DNA of 64,000 nt from Idiomarina baltica OS145 (lineage in GTDB: Bacteria > Pseudomonadota > Gammaproteobacteria > Enterobacterales > Alteromonadaceae): positions 24,572-88,571 of the forward strand of contig NZ_CH672408.1 of the NCBI RefSeq assembly GCF_000152885.1, read 5' to 3'. Of the stretch, positions 1 to 10,047 are shown in pieces. The position numbers were made by a program, and so were the translations under genes. The notes beneath the pieces are model-generated. The model was given only the letters and a program-made list of their open reading frames with translations, was not told where the DNA came from and did no database searches. The stretch's first letter is position 1, and each line of letters starts with the position of its first letter.

Positions 1-1729
<1,729 letters not shown>

Positions 1730-1831
1730 TACAACACCCAAGGTGTTTGCTTGTTGAGCACGTAAGACGCTTTATCGAATTGAATAAGAGAGTGGCGAAA
1801 CAATCAGCCGAATCCATGCTGTGACAGTTTA

Positions 1832-1951
1832 TGTCTGGCGGCCATAGCGGTATGGCACCACCTGGCTCCATTCCGAACCCAGAAGTGAAACATACCAGCG
1901 CCGATGGTAGTGTGGGGTCTCCCCATGTGAGAGTAGGACACCGCCAGACTT
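1832..1951 (+). rRNA. rrf: 5S ribosomal RNA
   Basis: About 120 bases matching the gammaproteobacterial 5S pattern. The ends TGTCTGGCGG and CCGCCAGACT pair as the terminal helix, and the CGATGGTAGTGTGGGGTCTC core is present. It lies about 100 bases after the 23S end and is followed by a strong terminator, as expected for the last gene of an rRNA operon. Confidence 0.95.
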
Positions 1952-1960
1952 CAAATAAAC

Positions 1961-1992
1961 AATCCCTCGTGCTCAAGCACGGGGGATTTTTT
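1961..1992 (+). terminator. rRNA operon terminator
   Basis: The arms AATCCCTCGTGCT and AGCACGGGGGATT form a 13-bp stem with one G-U pair and a two-base loop, followed directly by a T run. It sits 10 bases after the 5S rRNA. Confidence 0.9.
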
Positions 1993-1999
1993 ATTTTCT

Positions 2000-2119
2000 G
2001 GTGGTGTGCTACGTGAGAGTAGGGTGAAAGCGGGAATTCGGCTTGCCACCCATGTGGCAAGACGCCGCTTGAACGGTGCGAGCTCTGCGAGCGCCTGTGG
2101 CGGCGCCAGACTTCAAATA
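2000..2119 (+). pseudogene. degenerate second 5S rRNA 3' tail with insertion
   Basis: Two blocks repeat the 3' end of the intact 5S gene in order. GTGAGAGTAGG at 2013-2023 equals 1927-1937, and CGCCAGACTTCAAATA at 2104-2119 equals 1942-1957. In the intact gene four bases separate the blocks; here 80 bases do. The extra DNA contains a perfect hairpin, CTTGCCAC/GTGGCAAG, at 2042-2061. Upstream, TGGTGGTGTG resembles the 5S TGGTAGTGTG. It looks like the remains of a second 5S copy interrupted by a small structured element. It cannot fold as a normal 5S rRNA because the 5' half is absent. Confidence 0.65.
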
Positions 2120-2125
2120 GAATGA

Positions 2126-2152
2126 CCCCAGCCAAGCGGCTGGGGTTTTTTT
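2126..2152 (+). terminator. second terminator downstream of rRNA operon
   Basis: CCCCAGCC-AAGC-GGCTGGGG is an 8-bp perfect GC-rich stem followed by seven T residues. It follows the 5S remnant just as the first terminator follows the intact 5S gene, which suggests the pair was duplicated together with 5S sequence. Confidence 0.9.
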
Positions 2153-2192
2153 ATGCCTGCTCGCCAGACGTGCGTCGCCCCCGCGCCACGTA

Positions 2193-2817
2193 CGTCGCGC
2201 ATCCTGCGCGACCATCCATATCGCCCCGTGCGCAGAATGCGCACGCTACCACCGCACCACGTACGTCGCGCATTGTGCGCGACAATCCACACCGCCCCGT
2301 GCGCCCAAGGCGCACGCTACGCCCGCGCCGCGTAGGTCGCGCATTGTGCGCGACAATCCACATCGGCCCGTGCGCCCAAGGCGCACGCTACGACCGCGCC
2401 ACGTACGTCGCGCATCCTGCGCGACCATCCACATCGTGCCGTGCGCAGAATGCGCACGCTACGCCCGCGCCGCGTACGTCGCGCATTGTGCGCGACAATC
2501 CATATCGGCCCGTGCGCCCAAGGCGCACGCTACGCCCGTGCCACGTACGTCGCGCATCCTGCGCGACCATCCACACCGACCCGTGCGCAGAATGCGCGCG
2601 CTACGACCGCACCACGTAAGTCGCGCATCCTGCGCGACAATCCACATCGCGCCGTGCGCAGAATGCGCACGCTACGACCGCGCCACGTAAGTCGCGCATT
2701 GTGCGCGACAATCCACATCGGCCCGTGCGCCCAAGGCGCACGCTACGTCCGCGCCGCGTACGTCGCGCATTGTGCGCGACAATCCACATCGGCCCGTGCG
2801 CCCAAGGCGCACGCTAC
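2193..2817. repeat. 71-bp tandem repeat array, 8 full units plus a partial ninth
   Basis: Unit starts at 2193, 2264, 2335, 2406, 2477, 2548, 2619, 2690 and 2761 are all exactly 71 bases apart. The last unit stops after 57 bases at 2817. Part of a unit end also precedes 2193. Each unit carries two hairpins: GTCGCGCA-N3-TGCGCGAC, and CGTGCGC with its mate GCGCACG around a 5-base centre. Two subtypes exist. One has loop TCC with centre AGAAT (units 1, 4, 6, 7); the other has loop TTG with centre CCAAG (units 2, 3, 5, 8, 9). The two loop variants are fully linked. The array fills the space between converging rRNA and tamB transcription. There is no unique spacer sequence, so it is not CRISPR. The function is unknown; a dense hairpin array could terminate or insulate transcription. 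Confidence 0.95.
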
Positions 2818-5800
2818 CGTTCGATGCTGTAGATGATATCTGCGCCTTGGCTTTCTGTTGATGATGTGGATTCGAACCATAGGTTATCGGTAAAGCGATA
2901 ACGAAGATAAAAGCTTGAAGTTGATTCAATTAACCCTATGCCATATTTGATATATAGGTTCGGCGAAAGGTATTTTCCAATATAAAGCGACGTGTCGTTG
3001 ACGTCTGATGTTTCTGAATCGATGGCTACTTCATCTAGACTGAACGTGTCTTTTAATGACTGAGTAAGCGCGCCAGTCGTTTTACCACCGACTAATAAAG
3101 CAGCTTGTAGCTCTAGGTTTTGACTTTCGCTATTAGAGGATGGACCGCGACCAAAAAGCAAGTACGAAAGCACACTCGCGTCTGGCATAGCGGGATCAGA
3201 GAACAAGTCTAACTCGGGTCGGTTAAGGGTACCCATCACTCTTGCACCCACTGTATTGGGTCCGTCTGTAACTTCCGATAGTGAGCGTGTTACTCGTAAA
3301 TTTAACGCGGGATTTGATAGTGGACCGCCGTTAAAAATGAATTGGCCACGGTCAATGGAGAGCTCTTGACCGTAAATTTCATAATCGCCCTTGGCCACCG
3401 ATATTGTGCCATTACCGATAGGCACAGACTGCCCGGTTTGCGCGAGATTCAGAGCGCCTTCTAATCGGCCATTAAAGCCATAGGCATCTACCCGCACATT
3501 GTCACCGAGCGTTATCTTTAGGTCAGTTTTAATTGTTCGAGACTGCTCTTTAACCCGTTCGCGTTGTATAACTGTCACGTCCGGAGAAGGAGTGATCGTG
3601 GACGATAGGTTAGGAGGTGTAATGTTTGCTTCTGGTATCTTTACTTCACCGTTCAGTGCAATAATATCTTTTGTCAGATTAAGCTTGAGATTAGGGGTGG
3701 CAGTGATACGAATTCTTGGTGAATCCATCACAACAAGGTCGGTGCCTTTGAGGTCTAAGGTGCCGGTCAAATCATTTAAGTTAAATTCACCGCTCAAGGT
3801 AAAGTCTCCATCACCTACTTTTCCTTCACCAGACAACGTTAGCTGCGGAGAACCTTTGTTGCCGGAAACGTTGACGGTCGTGTCGGAAATTGATGTACCT
3901 GTTCGAGTGACTAAGGCATTGGCGATATTAACCCGTGCCGTTGGAGTTAGCAGTATTTGTTCATCCCGAGTTTCAATGGTGACTGCGGCATCTAAAGAGC
4001 CATTTACTTGAGCAACTTGGTTGGTAAAAGTTTGTACGATACTCAAGTCGTCCAGTTGGGCTTTAATCGTTCCCTCTAGTGAGGGAGCCTTTAACAGCGA
4101 TGGAAGTGTTAGGTCAGCTGTAATTTCGGCGCCTGCATCTTCACTCAGTAAATTGAGTCGTGTTGATATGCGTTTTTCATCCGCGCCTTTTGCTATCCGT
4201 AATTCAGCTTTCTCGAAGTCAATATGTTGTTCATTTTGTTCGATCCGCATATCGGTAACATTAAATCGACCATCCATTTGATTTACCGAGAGAGCATCGA
4301 CTAAGTCGACTTCGTTCGTGAGTTCGCCTGAAAGAGAACCGCTTAATGCAAGATTATTTAGAGGCAAAAATGGCTCAACTAAGCTTATAGGAAGGTCTGA
4401 AACAGATAATGAACTGGTTAGTCGACGGTCGTTCGTCGTCGCACTCATACAGACGTGCTCGTCTTTTTGACTTACACATAGTTCAGTGAGTTTTACTTGT
4501 TGGGGGTTAAATTGATATTCAAGCTTGCTCACTTCTCGTAAGGCAAAACGACCAATATCCGGCTGCTCAATATTGAACGCTGTTATGTTTGCTGTCAGCT
4601 CTTTCTCAGTGATTGTTGTATCTGTCGCAAAGGCTAGTGCAATATCTTGATAGCTGAGTTTGAGCTTTGTCGTCTGTTCAGACAAATCACCGTCGAAATT
4701 TAAATTGATGTCGTTAAGTCGTCTTTCGCCGATGTTAATGTGTGGCGACTGAACATGCGCGGTAACCTGAGGATCGTTGATAGAGCCAGAGAGGTTACCT
4801 TTCGCATTTAGGCTTCCTGACAAATCGAGGTTTGGAACGGGTAGTGCAGCTAAGTCAGTTATATCGACATCAAATTTTAAAGCTGAGCCAGGGCGTAAGT
4901 CACCACTAGCGGTTACTGTGTTGCTGCGCCAATTTAACGCAAAGCGATTAATAAAAATGTAGGGTGAGTCATAGCGGACATTCGCGTTTAATTGTATGGG
5001 GTCATTTTGCCACTCGCCTTGCAAGTCTGTCTCAAACTGTTGGTTTGCGAGGTTTGCATGTAGCGTACCCGTTATTTGGTTATTGTTTTGTACAACCGTC
5101 AACTGTGTAACGTTCAGTTGCTCATCCGTGACGTCGATATCAGCAGCGACCTCTATTTCTGGTTGAGCATTTGTTTTGATCTTGAACTCAGGTAAGACAG
5201 AAAGCTCACGTAAAGTCCCCTCAACGAGTAGCCTGAGGTCACTAATCGAAGTACCTCGAAGTCGCTCTGTGTTAAGTTGCTTACTGGTGACTTCAAGGTC
5301 AAATTGAGGCACGGAGTCGAGTGCGATAGCACCCTCGATAGCGAGATCAGCAGCTACTTGACCGTTTAGCGAGACGTTGAGTGGCGTGAACCGAATATGT
5401 TGCTTTTGATATAGAACGTAACCGTCGAATTCACCTGCTTGGTCGTTAACAGATAAGTTAAGGCTTGGTGTTATGTCGATTTCATTGAGGCTTCCTTGCG
5501 TATTAATATCGCCTTCAATACTCGCGCTCTGAATGCCGGCTATTGCAAAACTCTTTACCCATGGCACCAAATCTGTCTCGGCCACCTCTGTACGCGTTTT
5601 AAAATTTAACTGATCCAGAAGCTCGGTAACCGTAAATTTAGTCACACTCTCTATTGAGCCGTTTGTCACTATGCTTCCGTTAAGTGTTTGGATATCGCCC
5701 TGAGTTTTCAGTGTCATACTTGTCTGAGGTAAGTCTGGCACATGCATATTCATCGTCGAATCGATTTTAATCGACTCACTGCTATTCAATTGAATGCCAG

Positions 5801-6362
5801 CATCAACACGTACTTCAGCGTAACGGTGGGTTAGCTTCAAGCCTTCAACCTGCAGTTCACCATTCTGTTGCATTGCTAAACCGCCGGTGACAGACAGCTC
5901 TTGTGCAGGTTGATTCGGTAGATGTAGTATCACATCGTTGATAGTTATATTTGATAATACTGCGTCGATAGGTAAGCTGACTCTCGGCCATTTAGGCCCT
6001 TCGTTGGTGCTTTCGGTAGACGATGTGCTCGAGCGGATCCAGGCTTCAGCGTTTTTGAAAGTCACCGAATTAATGCGTGCTGTGCCTCTTAACAAGTCGC
6101 TTGGCGACCAGTCAACCGTTACCTGTTCACTGTGCAAACTAAAGGCTGGACTATCTAACTTTAAACCGTGAAATTCGAATTGATTGAGTAATGTGCCTTT
6201 ATAACGGCTGAAAGATAATTGGTCTGGTAAGTACTCACTTAACTTATTAACCAAGTAATGACTTCCTGTTTGTGTACCTAATACGGAGTAAATCAACACT
6301 GTCAGAAGCAGAATTAGGCTTGCTAATCCTAACAAGAAGCCTTTTGCAAGTCGTTTGTACAT
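2814..6362 (-). CDS. tamB: translocation and assembly module subunit TamB
   Basis: Product of 1182 residues, near the usual TamB size of about 1250. A membrane anchor at residues 6-30 is followed by a very long beta-rich periplasmic region and the C-terminal TamB (DUF490) domain. With TamA it forms a transenvelope machine that helps insert some outer-membrane proteins and moves lipid between membranes; this is known of the family. I chose the ATG at 6362, giving MYKRLAKG, because it begins two bases after the tamA stop and directly precedes the anchor; a longer open frame would run into tamA. The stop codon at 2814-2816 lies inside the last unit of the 71-bp repeat array, so the array touches the coding end. 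It is translated with tamA as a tight pair. Confidence 0.92.
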   Translation of the reverse strand: MYKRLAKGFLLGLASLILLLTVLIYSVLGTQTGSHYLVNKLSEYLPDQLSFSRYKGTLLNQFEFHGLKLDSPAFSLHSEQVTVDWSPSDLLRGTARINSVTFKNAEAWIRSSTSSTESTNEGPKWPRVSLPIDAVLSNITINDVILHLPNQPAQELSVTGGLAMQQNGELQVEGLKLTHRYAEVRVDAGIQLNSSESIKIDSTMNMHVPDLPQTSMTLKTQGDIQTLNGSIVTNGSIESVTKFTVTELLDQLNFKTRTEVAETDLVPWVKSFAIAGIQSASIEGDINTQGSLNEIDITPSLNLSVNDQAGEFDGYVLYQKQHIRFTPLNVSLNGQVAADLAIEGAIALDSVPQFDLEVTSKQLNTERLRGTSISDLRLLVEGTLRELSVLPEFKIKTNAQPEIEVAADIDVTDEQLNVTQLTVVQNNNQITGTLHANLANQQFETDLQGEWQNDPIQLNANVRYDSPYIFINRFALNWRSNTVTASGDLRPGSALKFDVDITDLAALPVPNLDLSGSLNAKGNLSGSINDPQVTAHVQSPHINIGERRLNDINLNFDGDLSEQTTKLKLSYQDIALAFATDTTITEKELTANITAFNIEQPDIGRFALREVSKLEYQFNPQQVKLTELCVSQKDEHVCMSATTNDRRLTSSLSVSDLPISLVEPFLPLNNLALSGSLSGELTNEVDLVDALSVNQMDGRFNVTDMRIEQNEQHIDFEKAELRIAKGADEKRISTRLNLLSEDAGAEITADLTLPSLLKAPSLEGTIKAQLDDLSIVQTFTNQVAQVNGSLDAAVTIETRDEQILLTPTARVNIANALVTRTGTSISDTTVNVSGNKGSPQLTLSGEGKVGDGDFTLSGEFNLNDLTGTLDLKGTDLVVMDSPRIRITATPNLKLNLTKDIIALNGEVKIPEANITPPNLSSTITPSPDVTVIQRERVKEQSRTIKTDLKITLGDNVRVDAYGFNGRLEGALNLAQTGQSVPIGNGTISVAKGDYEIYGQELSIDRGQFIFNGGPLSNPALNLRVTRSLSEVTDGPNTVGARVMGTLNRPELDLFSDPAMPDASVLSYLLFGRGPSSNSESQNLELQAALLVGGKTTGALTQSLKDTFSLDEVAIDSETSDVNDTSLYIGKYLSPNLYIKYGIGLIESTSSFYLRYRFTDNLWFESTSSTESQGADIIYSIER

Positions 6363-6364
6363 AG

Positions 6365-8122
6365 TTATAGATCCGGTCCAATGGTTAAGTGGATGCGCCA
6401 CGGCTTATTAGGTTCATCAATTGCCTGAGCAAAATCGATACGAACTGAGCCGATAGGCGAAATCCAACGAAAACCAATACCCACACTTTGTTTAAGTGGT
6501 TGATTGGGCTCTAACATCGCATTACCAATATCGGTAAATGCTGCGATCCGCCAGTTTTCTGCAAAGCGATAGTCAATCTCAGCACTGGCTACGGCTAAGT
6601 AGCGCCCACCGATAACATCGCCAGAACCGTCTTCCGGTCCGAGTTGTTCATAAGCATAACCTCGTACACTTTGATCGCCACCCGCAAAGAAGCGTAAGGA
6701 AGGGGGAATCGCTTCAAAGCTATCGGTGTACATCGCGCCAACTTCGGCGCGGGCTAACAAACGCCAACTATCGAGTAAAGGAACCACGGATTTAAGTTCA
6801 AATCGTCCACGAATCAAATCTGCTTCCGAAAGTAAGTCACGTGAAGCTGTCTGAATACTGAAATTAGCTCGCCAACCTCGGTTAATATTAATTCGTTCAT
6901 CAGCCGAGAGAAATCGCCACTCAACAGTAGGAACAAGGAGCTGAGCATTCCCTCGTTGCTCACCAATCTCAAAATCTTCGTTCAACCAGAACGCGCCGAT
7001 ATCGTATTGCCAGTGGTTGAACGCTCGAATTTCTGCTGCGCCAATTTTAATAAGCTGGCTTTCTTGGCTATCTGTTGTCTTATCAGCGAGCTGAGAGCGG
7101 AATTGATAGGAGTCCGTTTGCGGGCGCGGTCCTGGAATCTGATATAACGCAGTAAGCCGACTTTCAAATTGTGACAGCTGTAGTTGGCTTTTAAATAGGT
7201 GTCCTCTGGGATTAATCCAGCGACGATCAAAGCCTGCACTAATACGCGCGCCGGTATCCGTACCATACCCTAAACCAAAGCGATAATGACTGCGTTGGTT
7301 GGGTGTCGTATCGACTTGAATTGGAACCTGGCTTTTGGCAGCTTGATCCCATAATGCATTTACTTGCACTGTTTCAAAATAGCCGCTTTCAGATAGATTA
7401 ACTTGTAAATCACTCAAGCTACTTGTATTGAATGCTTCGCTTTTTTCAAACCGAGGGTAGCGCTGAAGTAAGTCCTCACTGATGTACTCCGAATTGAACT
7501 CAATATCGCCAAAGTGATAGCGTTCGCCGCTGCTAAAAATGGCATCAATGACAGCCGTATTAGTCTCGATATCAACTCGTACATTGGCTTTTTCCCATTC
7601 GGCATCGCGATAACCTCGTTGTGCCGCGAGACTGAGTAATTGGGTCTTTATTTGTTCGTAAGGTGCATGTTCAAATACAGCCCCCTGTTTTAACGGTGAT
7701 TGTGACAACACCGAACGAAATACTTTATCGTCTTCAGCATCCCCTTTAAGTTTCCAGTTAACCCTAGCGATACGAACAGGATCATTTAAGGCTATCGAGT
7801 AGCGCGCTTGCCAGCCCGATTCAGTTGAGTCGAGCTGACTCTTTATTTCTACGTTATAATAACCGAATGGCTCAAGAGCGGTGCGAATTTCGTCTTCTGC
7901 CCGCTTAAACAGAAAGCGAATTTGAAAAGCACGATAGTCTTTATCTTGATTTAAGTTGGCAATTTGCACGTAACTTTTGATATTGTCTAGCAGCCTGCCT
8001 TCGACACCGTCGAACGCCACATCCACCTTCGCTTGAAGATGAGTACAAATAAGCAGGGCGCACAGTGCTAAGAGATATTTAAATTGTTTCTTGATGCGGG
8101 TGGACATAATGTTTTTTTTCAT
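6365..8122 (-). CDS. tamA: outer-membrane assembly protein TamA (Omp85 family)
   Basis: About 585 residues, close to E. coli TamA (577). A signal peptide ends near LICTHLQA. POTRA-type repeats follow in the first half and a 16-strand-type barrel in the second half. The Omp85 lid-lock motif VRGY is in GGDQSVRGYAYEQLGP at about residue 475, and the protein ends with a beta strand. TamA is the outer-membrane half of the Tam complex with TamB, encoded two bases downstream. The start is uncertain: GTG at 8149, ATG at 8122 or ATG at 8107 all leave a workable signal peptide, and none has a strong ribosome binding site. I picked 8122. Confidence 0.92.
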   Translation of the reverse strand: MKKNIMSTRIKKQFKYLLALCALLICTHLQAKVDVAFDGVEGRLLDNIKSYVQIANLNQDKDYRAFQIRFLFKRAEDEIRTALEPFGYYNVEIKSQLDSTESGWQARYSIALNDPVRIARVNWKLKGDAEDDKVFRSVLSQSPLKQGAVFEHAPYEQIKTQLLSLAAQRGYRDAEWEKANVRVDIETNTAVIDAIFSSGERYHFGDIEFNSEYISEDLLQRYPRFEKSEAFNTSSLSDLQVNLSESGYFETVQVNALWDQAAKSQVPIQVDTTPNQRSHYRFGLGYGTDTGARISAGFDRRWINPRGHLFKSQLQLSQFESRLTALYQIPGPRPQTDSYQFRSQLADKTTDSQESQLIKIGAAEIRAFNHWQYDIGAFWLNEDFEIGEQRGNAQLLVPTVEWRFLSADERININRGWRANFSIQTASRDLLSEADLIRGRFELKSVVPLLDSWRLLARAEVGAMYTDSFEAIPPSLRFFAGGDQSVRGYAYEQLGPEDGSGDVIGGRYLAVASAEIDYRFAENWRIAAFTDIGNAMLEPNQPLKQSVGIGFRWISPIGSVRIDFAQAIDEPNKPWRIHLTIGPDL

Positions 8123-8192
8123 GCGGTTAACTACGAAAAATAATCGCACGTTGATCTCTGCAAAGTAAACTCTTGTTGAGGAGATTTATTAA

Positions 8193-9050
8193 ATGCCGGT
8201 TGCTTTAAGTTCTGAGCAAAGACAGCAAATTATGCGCATGACGCTTCCGCCGCGTTCTGAAACCCTTGCCGCGTTGAAGCGAGAAGTTGAGCAAGACGAA
8301 CCTAGTATTGAGAAGATGGCAGAGCTGATAACAAAAGATATTAGTCTTTCTGCCCAAGTTTTAAGCGTCGTTAACTCATCTGCTTATCGACCCGTTCATA
8401 AAGTGGAGTCGATTAAGCATGCCGTCATGATACTCGGCATCAACCAGTTAATGCCACTGATTAGGGCCGCGTCACTTAAAGCATCCTTAATTAGTCATGG
8501 TTTTTTGGCAGACTATTGGCGCTACAACGAATGGACTGCGCAAGCATGTATGGTGGTTGCTCGGTTATTAAAGCGGGAATCACTCGCACATTATGCTTAT
8601 CAGTTTGGCTTATTCCAAGGCGCGGGAGTACCCCTGTTATATTTAAATTTTGATGGCTACGACGCGTTTGTTAAACAATCTGACCGATTAGGTTGGCGTG
8701 AGATCGCAGTAAAGGAAGAAGCATCATTGAATGTTTCTCATGCTGTTGCCAGTGCCGTGCTGGCTCAGTATTGGCAACTACCCGCTACCTTAGTGAAGAT
8801 GTTCTATTTTTATTATGAGCCGGATGCTTTAACTGAATTTGACGGCCATAAATCGACGATTGACGAGTTGATGGCGATTCATCGATTGGCGCGTTATGCG
8901 ATTGATAAGCAAACCCGCAGTATTGCCGGCGATAGAGACTGGAAAGTATTCAGAGAAAACGTAATGATGACTTTTAAACTGTCTGAGCGCGACGTATCGA
9001 GACTGGTCGAGGACACGGTAGAAAAGGTCTTTGATTTGTCATCTGATTAA
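8193..9050 (+). CDS. HDOD domain protein
   Basis: A 285-residue protein made almost entirely of one HDOD domain. The N-terminal part has the family pattern ITKDISLSAQVLSVVNSSAY followed by AVMILGINQL. HDOD is a metal-free relative of the HD phosphohydrolases, found in signalling proteins whose biochemical role is mostly unknown. There is no attached receiver, GGDEF or EAL domain. The start has a good site, GAGGAG, about nine bases upstream. It is divergent from tamA and is followed by the tRNA-Trp promoter, so it is probably a single-gene unit. The exact role is not known. Confidence 0.88.
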   Translation: MPVALSSEQRQQIMRMTLPPRSETLAALKREVEQDEPSIEKMAELITKDISLSAQVLSVVNSSAYRPVHKVESIKHAVMILGINQLMPLIRAASLKASLISHGFLADYWRYNEWTAQACMVVARLLKRESLAHYAYQFGLFQGAGVPLLYLNFDGYDAFVKQSDRLGWREIAVKEEASLNVSHAVASAVLAQYWQLPATLVKMFYFYYEPDALTEFDGHKSTIDELMAIHRLARYAIDKQTRSIAGDRDWKVFRENVMMTFKLSERDVSRLVEDTVEKVFDLSSD

Positions 9051-9087
9051 ATAAACAGCGATCGGTGGCTATGATGGCAGTTTATGC

Positions 9088-9115
9088 TTGCTACCTTCAA
9101 TAAGGTCAGTATAAT
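9088..9115 (+). promoter_or_regulatory. sigma-70 type promoter of tRNA-Trp
   Basis: TTGCTA (9088-9093), a 16-base spacer and a perfect TATAAT (9110-9115). The tRNA begins 14 bases after the -10 box. Confidence 0.7.
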
Positions 9116-9128
9116 TCTCGCTTGCAGT

Positions 9129-9205
9129 AGGGGCGTAGTTCCAATTGGTAGAACAGCGGTCTCCAAAACCGACGGTTGGGGGTTCGAATCCCTCCGCCCC
9201 TGCCA
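9129..9205 (+). tRNA. trpT: tRNA-Trp (anticodon CCA)
   Basis: A 77-base sequence closely resembling E. coli tRNA-Trp. The acceptor arms AGGGGCG and CGCCCCT pair, the anticodon loop is CTCCAAA with anticodon CCA, and the T loop is GGTTCGAATCC. CCA is encoded at the 3' end. It lies 75 bases before holD and may be cotranscribed with it, since I see no terminator between them. Confidence 0.97.
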
Positions 9206-9280
9206 CTGCTTCCTTTCTTACCTAGCATATCTAAGCGCTCTGCTTTAAACTGCGTAGTAAATTATGCGGAACTAAAGCTG

Positions 9281-9610
9281 ATGAAATTATCAAAACAACA
9301 GTCTCAAGTGCTCGATAAAATGGGGATCCCTCGCTGGACGCTGAAGCCACAGTCAGCTCGGGTACCAAGCGACGAGCGAATACATTGGTATCGCGTTGGC
9401 TCATTATACTTGAATTCCGCACAACCACTTCCAGTACAATTGCCAAGATGGCTGCGAGACCTAATAATTTTATTTGATACGCGACCCACCGCAGTAAAGC
9501 CTCCGCTACAAGCTGATTTAGTCATTTCCGTGGATGAGGTCAATTCAAAAATTAGGACGCCCGCGGCAAAAAAGGCACTCTGGCGCACGATTCAACAATG
9601 TCAAAAATAG
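9281..9610 (+). CDS. holD: DNA polymerase III psi subunit HolD
   Basis: A 109-residue small psi subunit. It has the family signature near the N-terminus, MGIPRWTLKP (E. coli LGITQWSLRR), and at the C-terminus AKKALWRTIQ (E. coli ARAALWQQI). Psi joins chi to the clamp loader and links it to SSB. The open frame extends back into the tRNA gene; the ATG at 9281, giving MKLSKQQ, has GGAAC upstream and leaves the N-terminal psi motif in the right place. It overlaps rimI by 13 bases, the same holD-rimI arrangement as in E. coli. It is shorter than E. coli HolD (137), which is common outside the enterics. Confidence 0.87.
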   Translation: MKLSKQQSQVLDKMGIPRWTLKPQSARVPSDERIHWYRVGSLYLNSAQPLPVQLPRWLRDLIILFDTRPTAVKPPLQADLVISVDEVNSKIRTPAAKKALWRTIQQCQK

Positions 9611-10038
9611 AGGTAACGCTCACTGAACCCTCCTCGGTGCTGTTTGACATTGAAAAACGAGCACACGCTTACCCATGGTCGGAAATTGTATTTTTTCAGC
9701 CCTTGAGTGCAGGCACACTTTGGTGGTCGATCTCGGTGGACAAGCGCATTGTGGGATTTGCAAATACACAGTTAGTCGCAGATGAACTGACATTGCATAA
9801 CATCGCTATCGATCCGAGGTACCAAGGAAGAGGTTTTGGTAAGTTTTTACTGAACGATATTCTAAATTATGCCGATAAACATAACGCATTGATGTTTTTA
9901 GAAGTTAGAGAATCGAATGCGTCGGCGATACATGTTTATCAGCAGGCGGGTTTTTCGATTGTAGGTCGTCGACCTAATTATTACGCATCAGATTCGGGGC
10001 GAGAGGATGCCTTGGTAATGCGTAGAGAAATAAGCTAA
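9598..10038 (+). CDS. rimI: ribosomal protein bS18 N-acetyltransferase RimI
   Basis: A 146-residue GNAT acetyltransferase, similar in length to E. coli RimI (148). The acetyl-CoA loop RYQGRGFGKFLL and the following IHVYQQAGFSIVGRRPNYY are typical of RimI. It acetylates the N-terminal alanine of ribosomal protein S18. The start overlaps the end of holD, so translation is probably coupled. deoC follows after nine bases, which puts the deo genes in the same transcript as holD-rimI. Confidence 0.93.
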   Translation: MSKIEVTLTEPSSVLFDIEKRAHAYPWSEIVFFQPLSAGTLWWSISVDKRIVGFANTQLVADELTLHNIAIDPRYQGRGFGKFLLNDILNYADKHNALMFLEVRESNASAIHVYQQAGFSIVGRRPNYYASDSGREDALVMRREIS

Positions 10039-10047
10039 GAGGTTATT

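Noticed and set aside
2193-2817. CRISPR array
   Set aside because: The whole 71-bp unit repeats, including the parts that would be spacers; no unique spacers and no cas genes are present.
2122-2836. Long open frames in several frames through the repeat array
   Set aside because: They are open on both strands and in all frames, the 71-base period is not a multiple of three, and the products are only shifted copies of R-, A- and T-rich strings. They reflect repeat composition, not coding.
9176-9280. N-terminal extension of HolD into the tRNA region
   Set aside because: The extra frame begins inside the tRNA-Trp gene and encodes a proline- and leucine-rich stretch without similarity to psi subunits.
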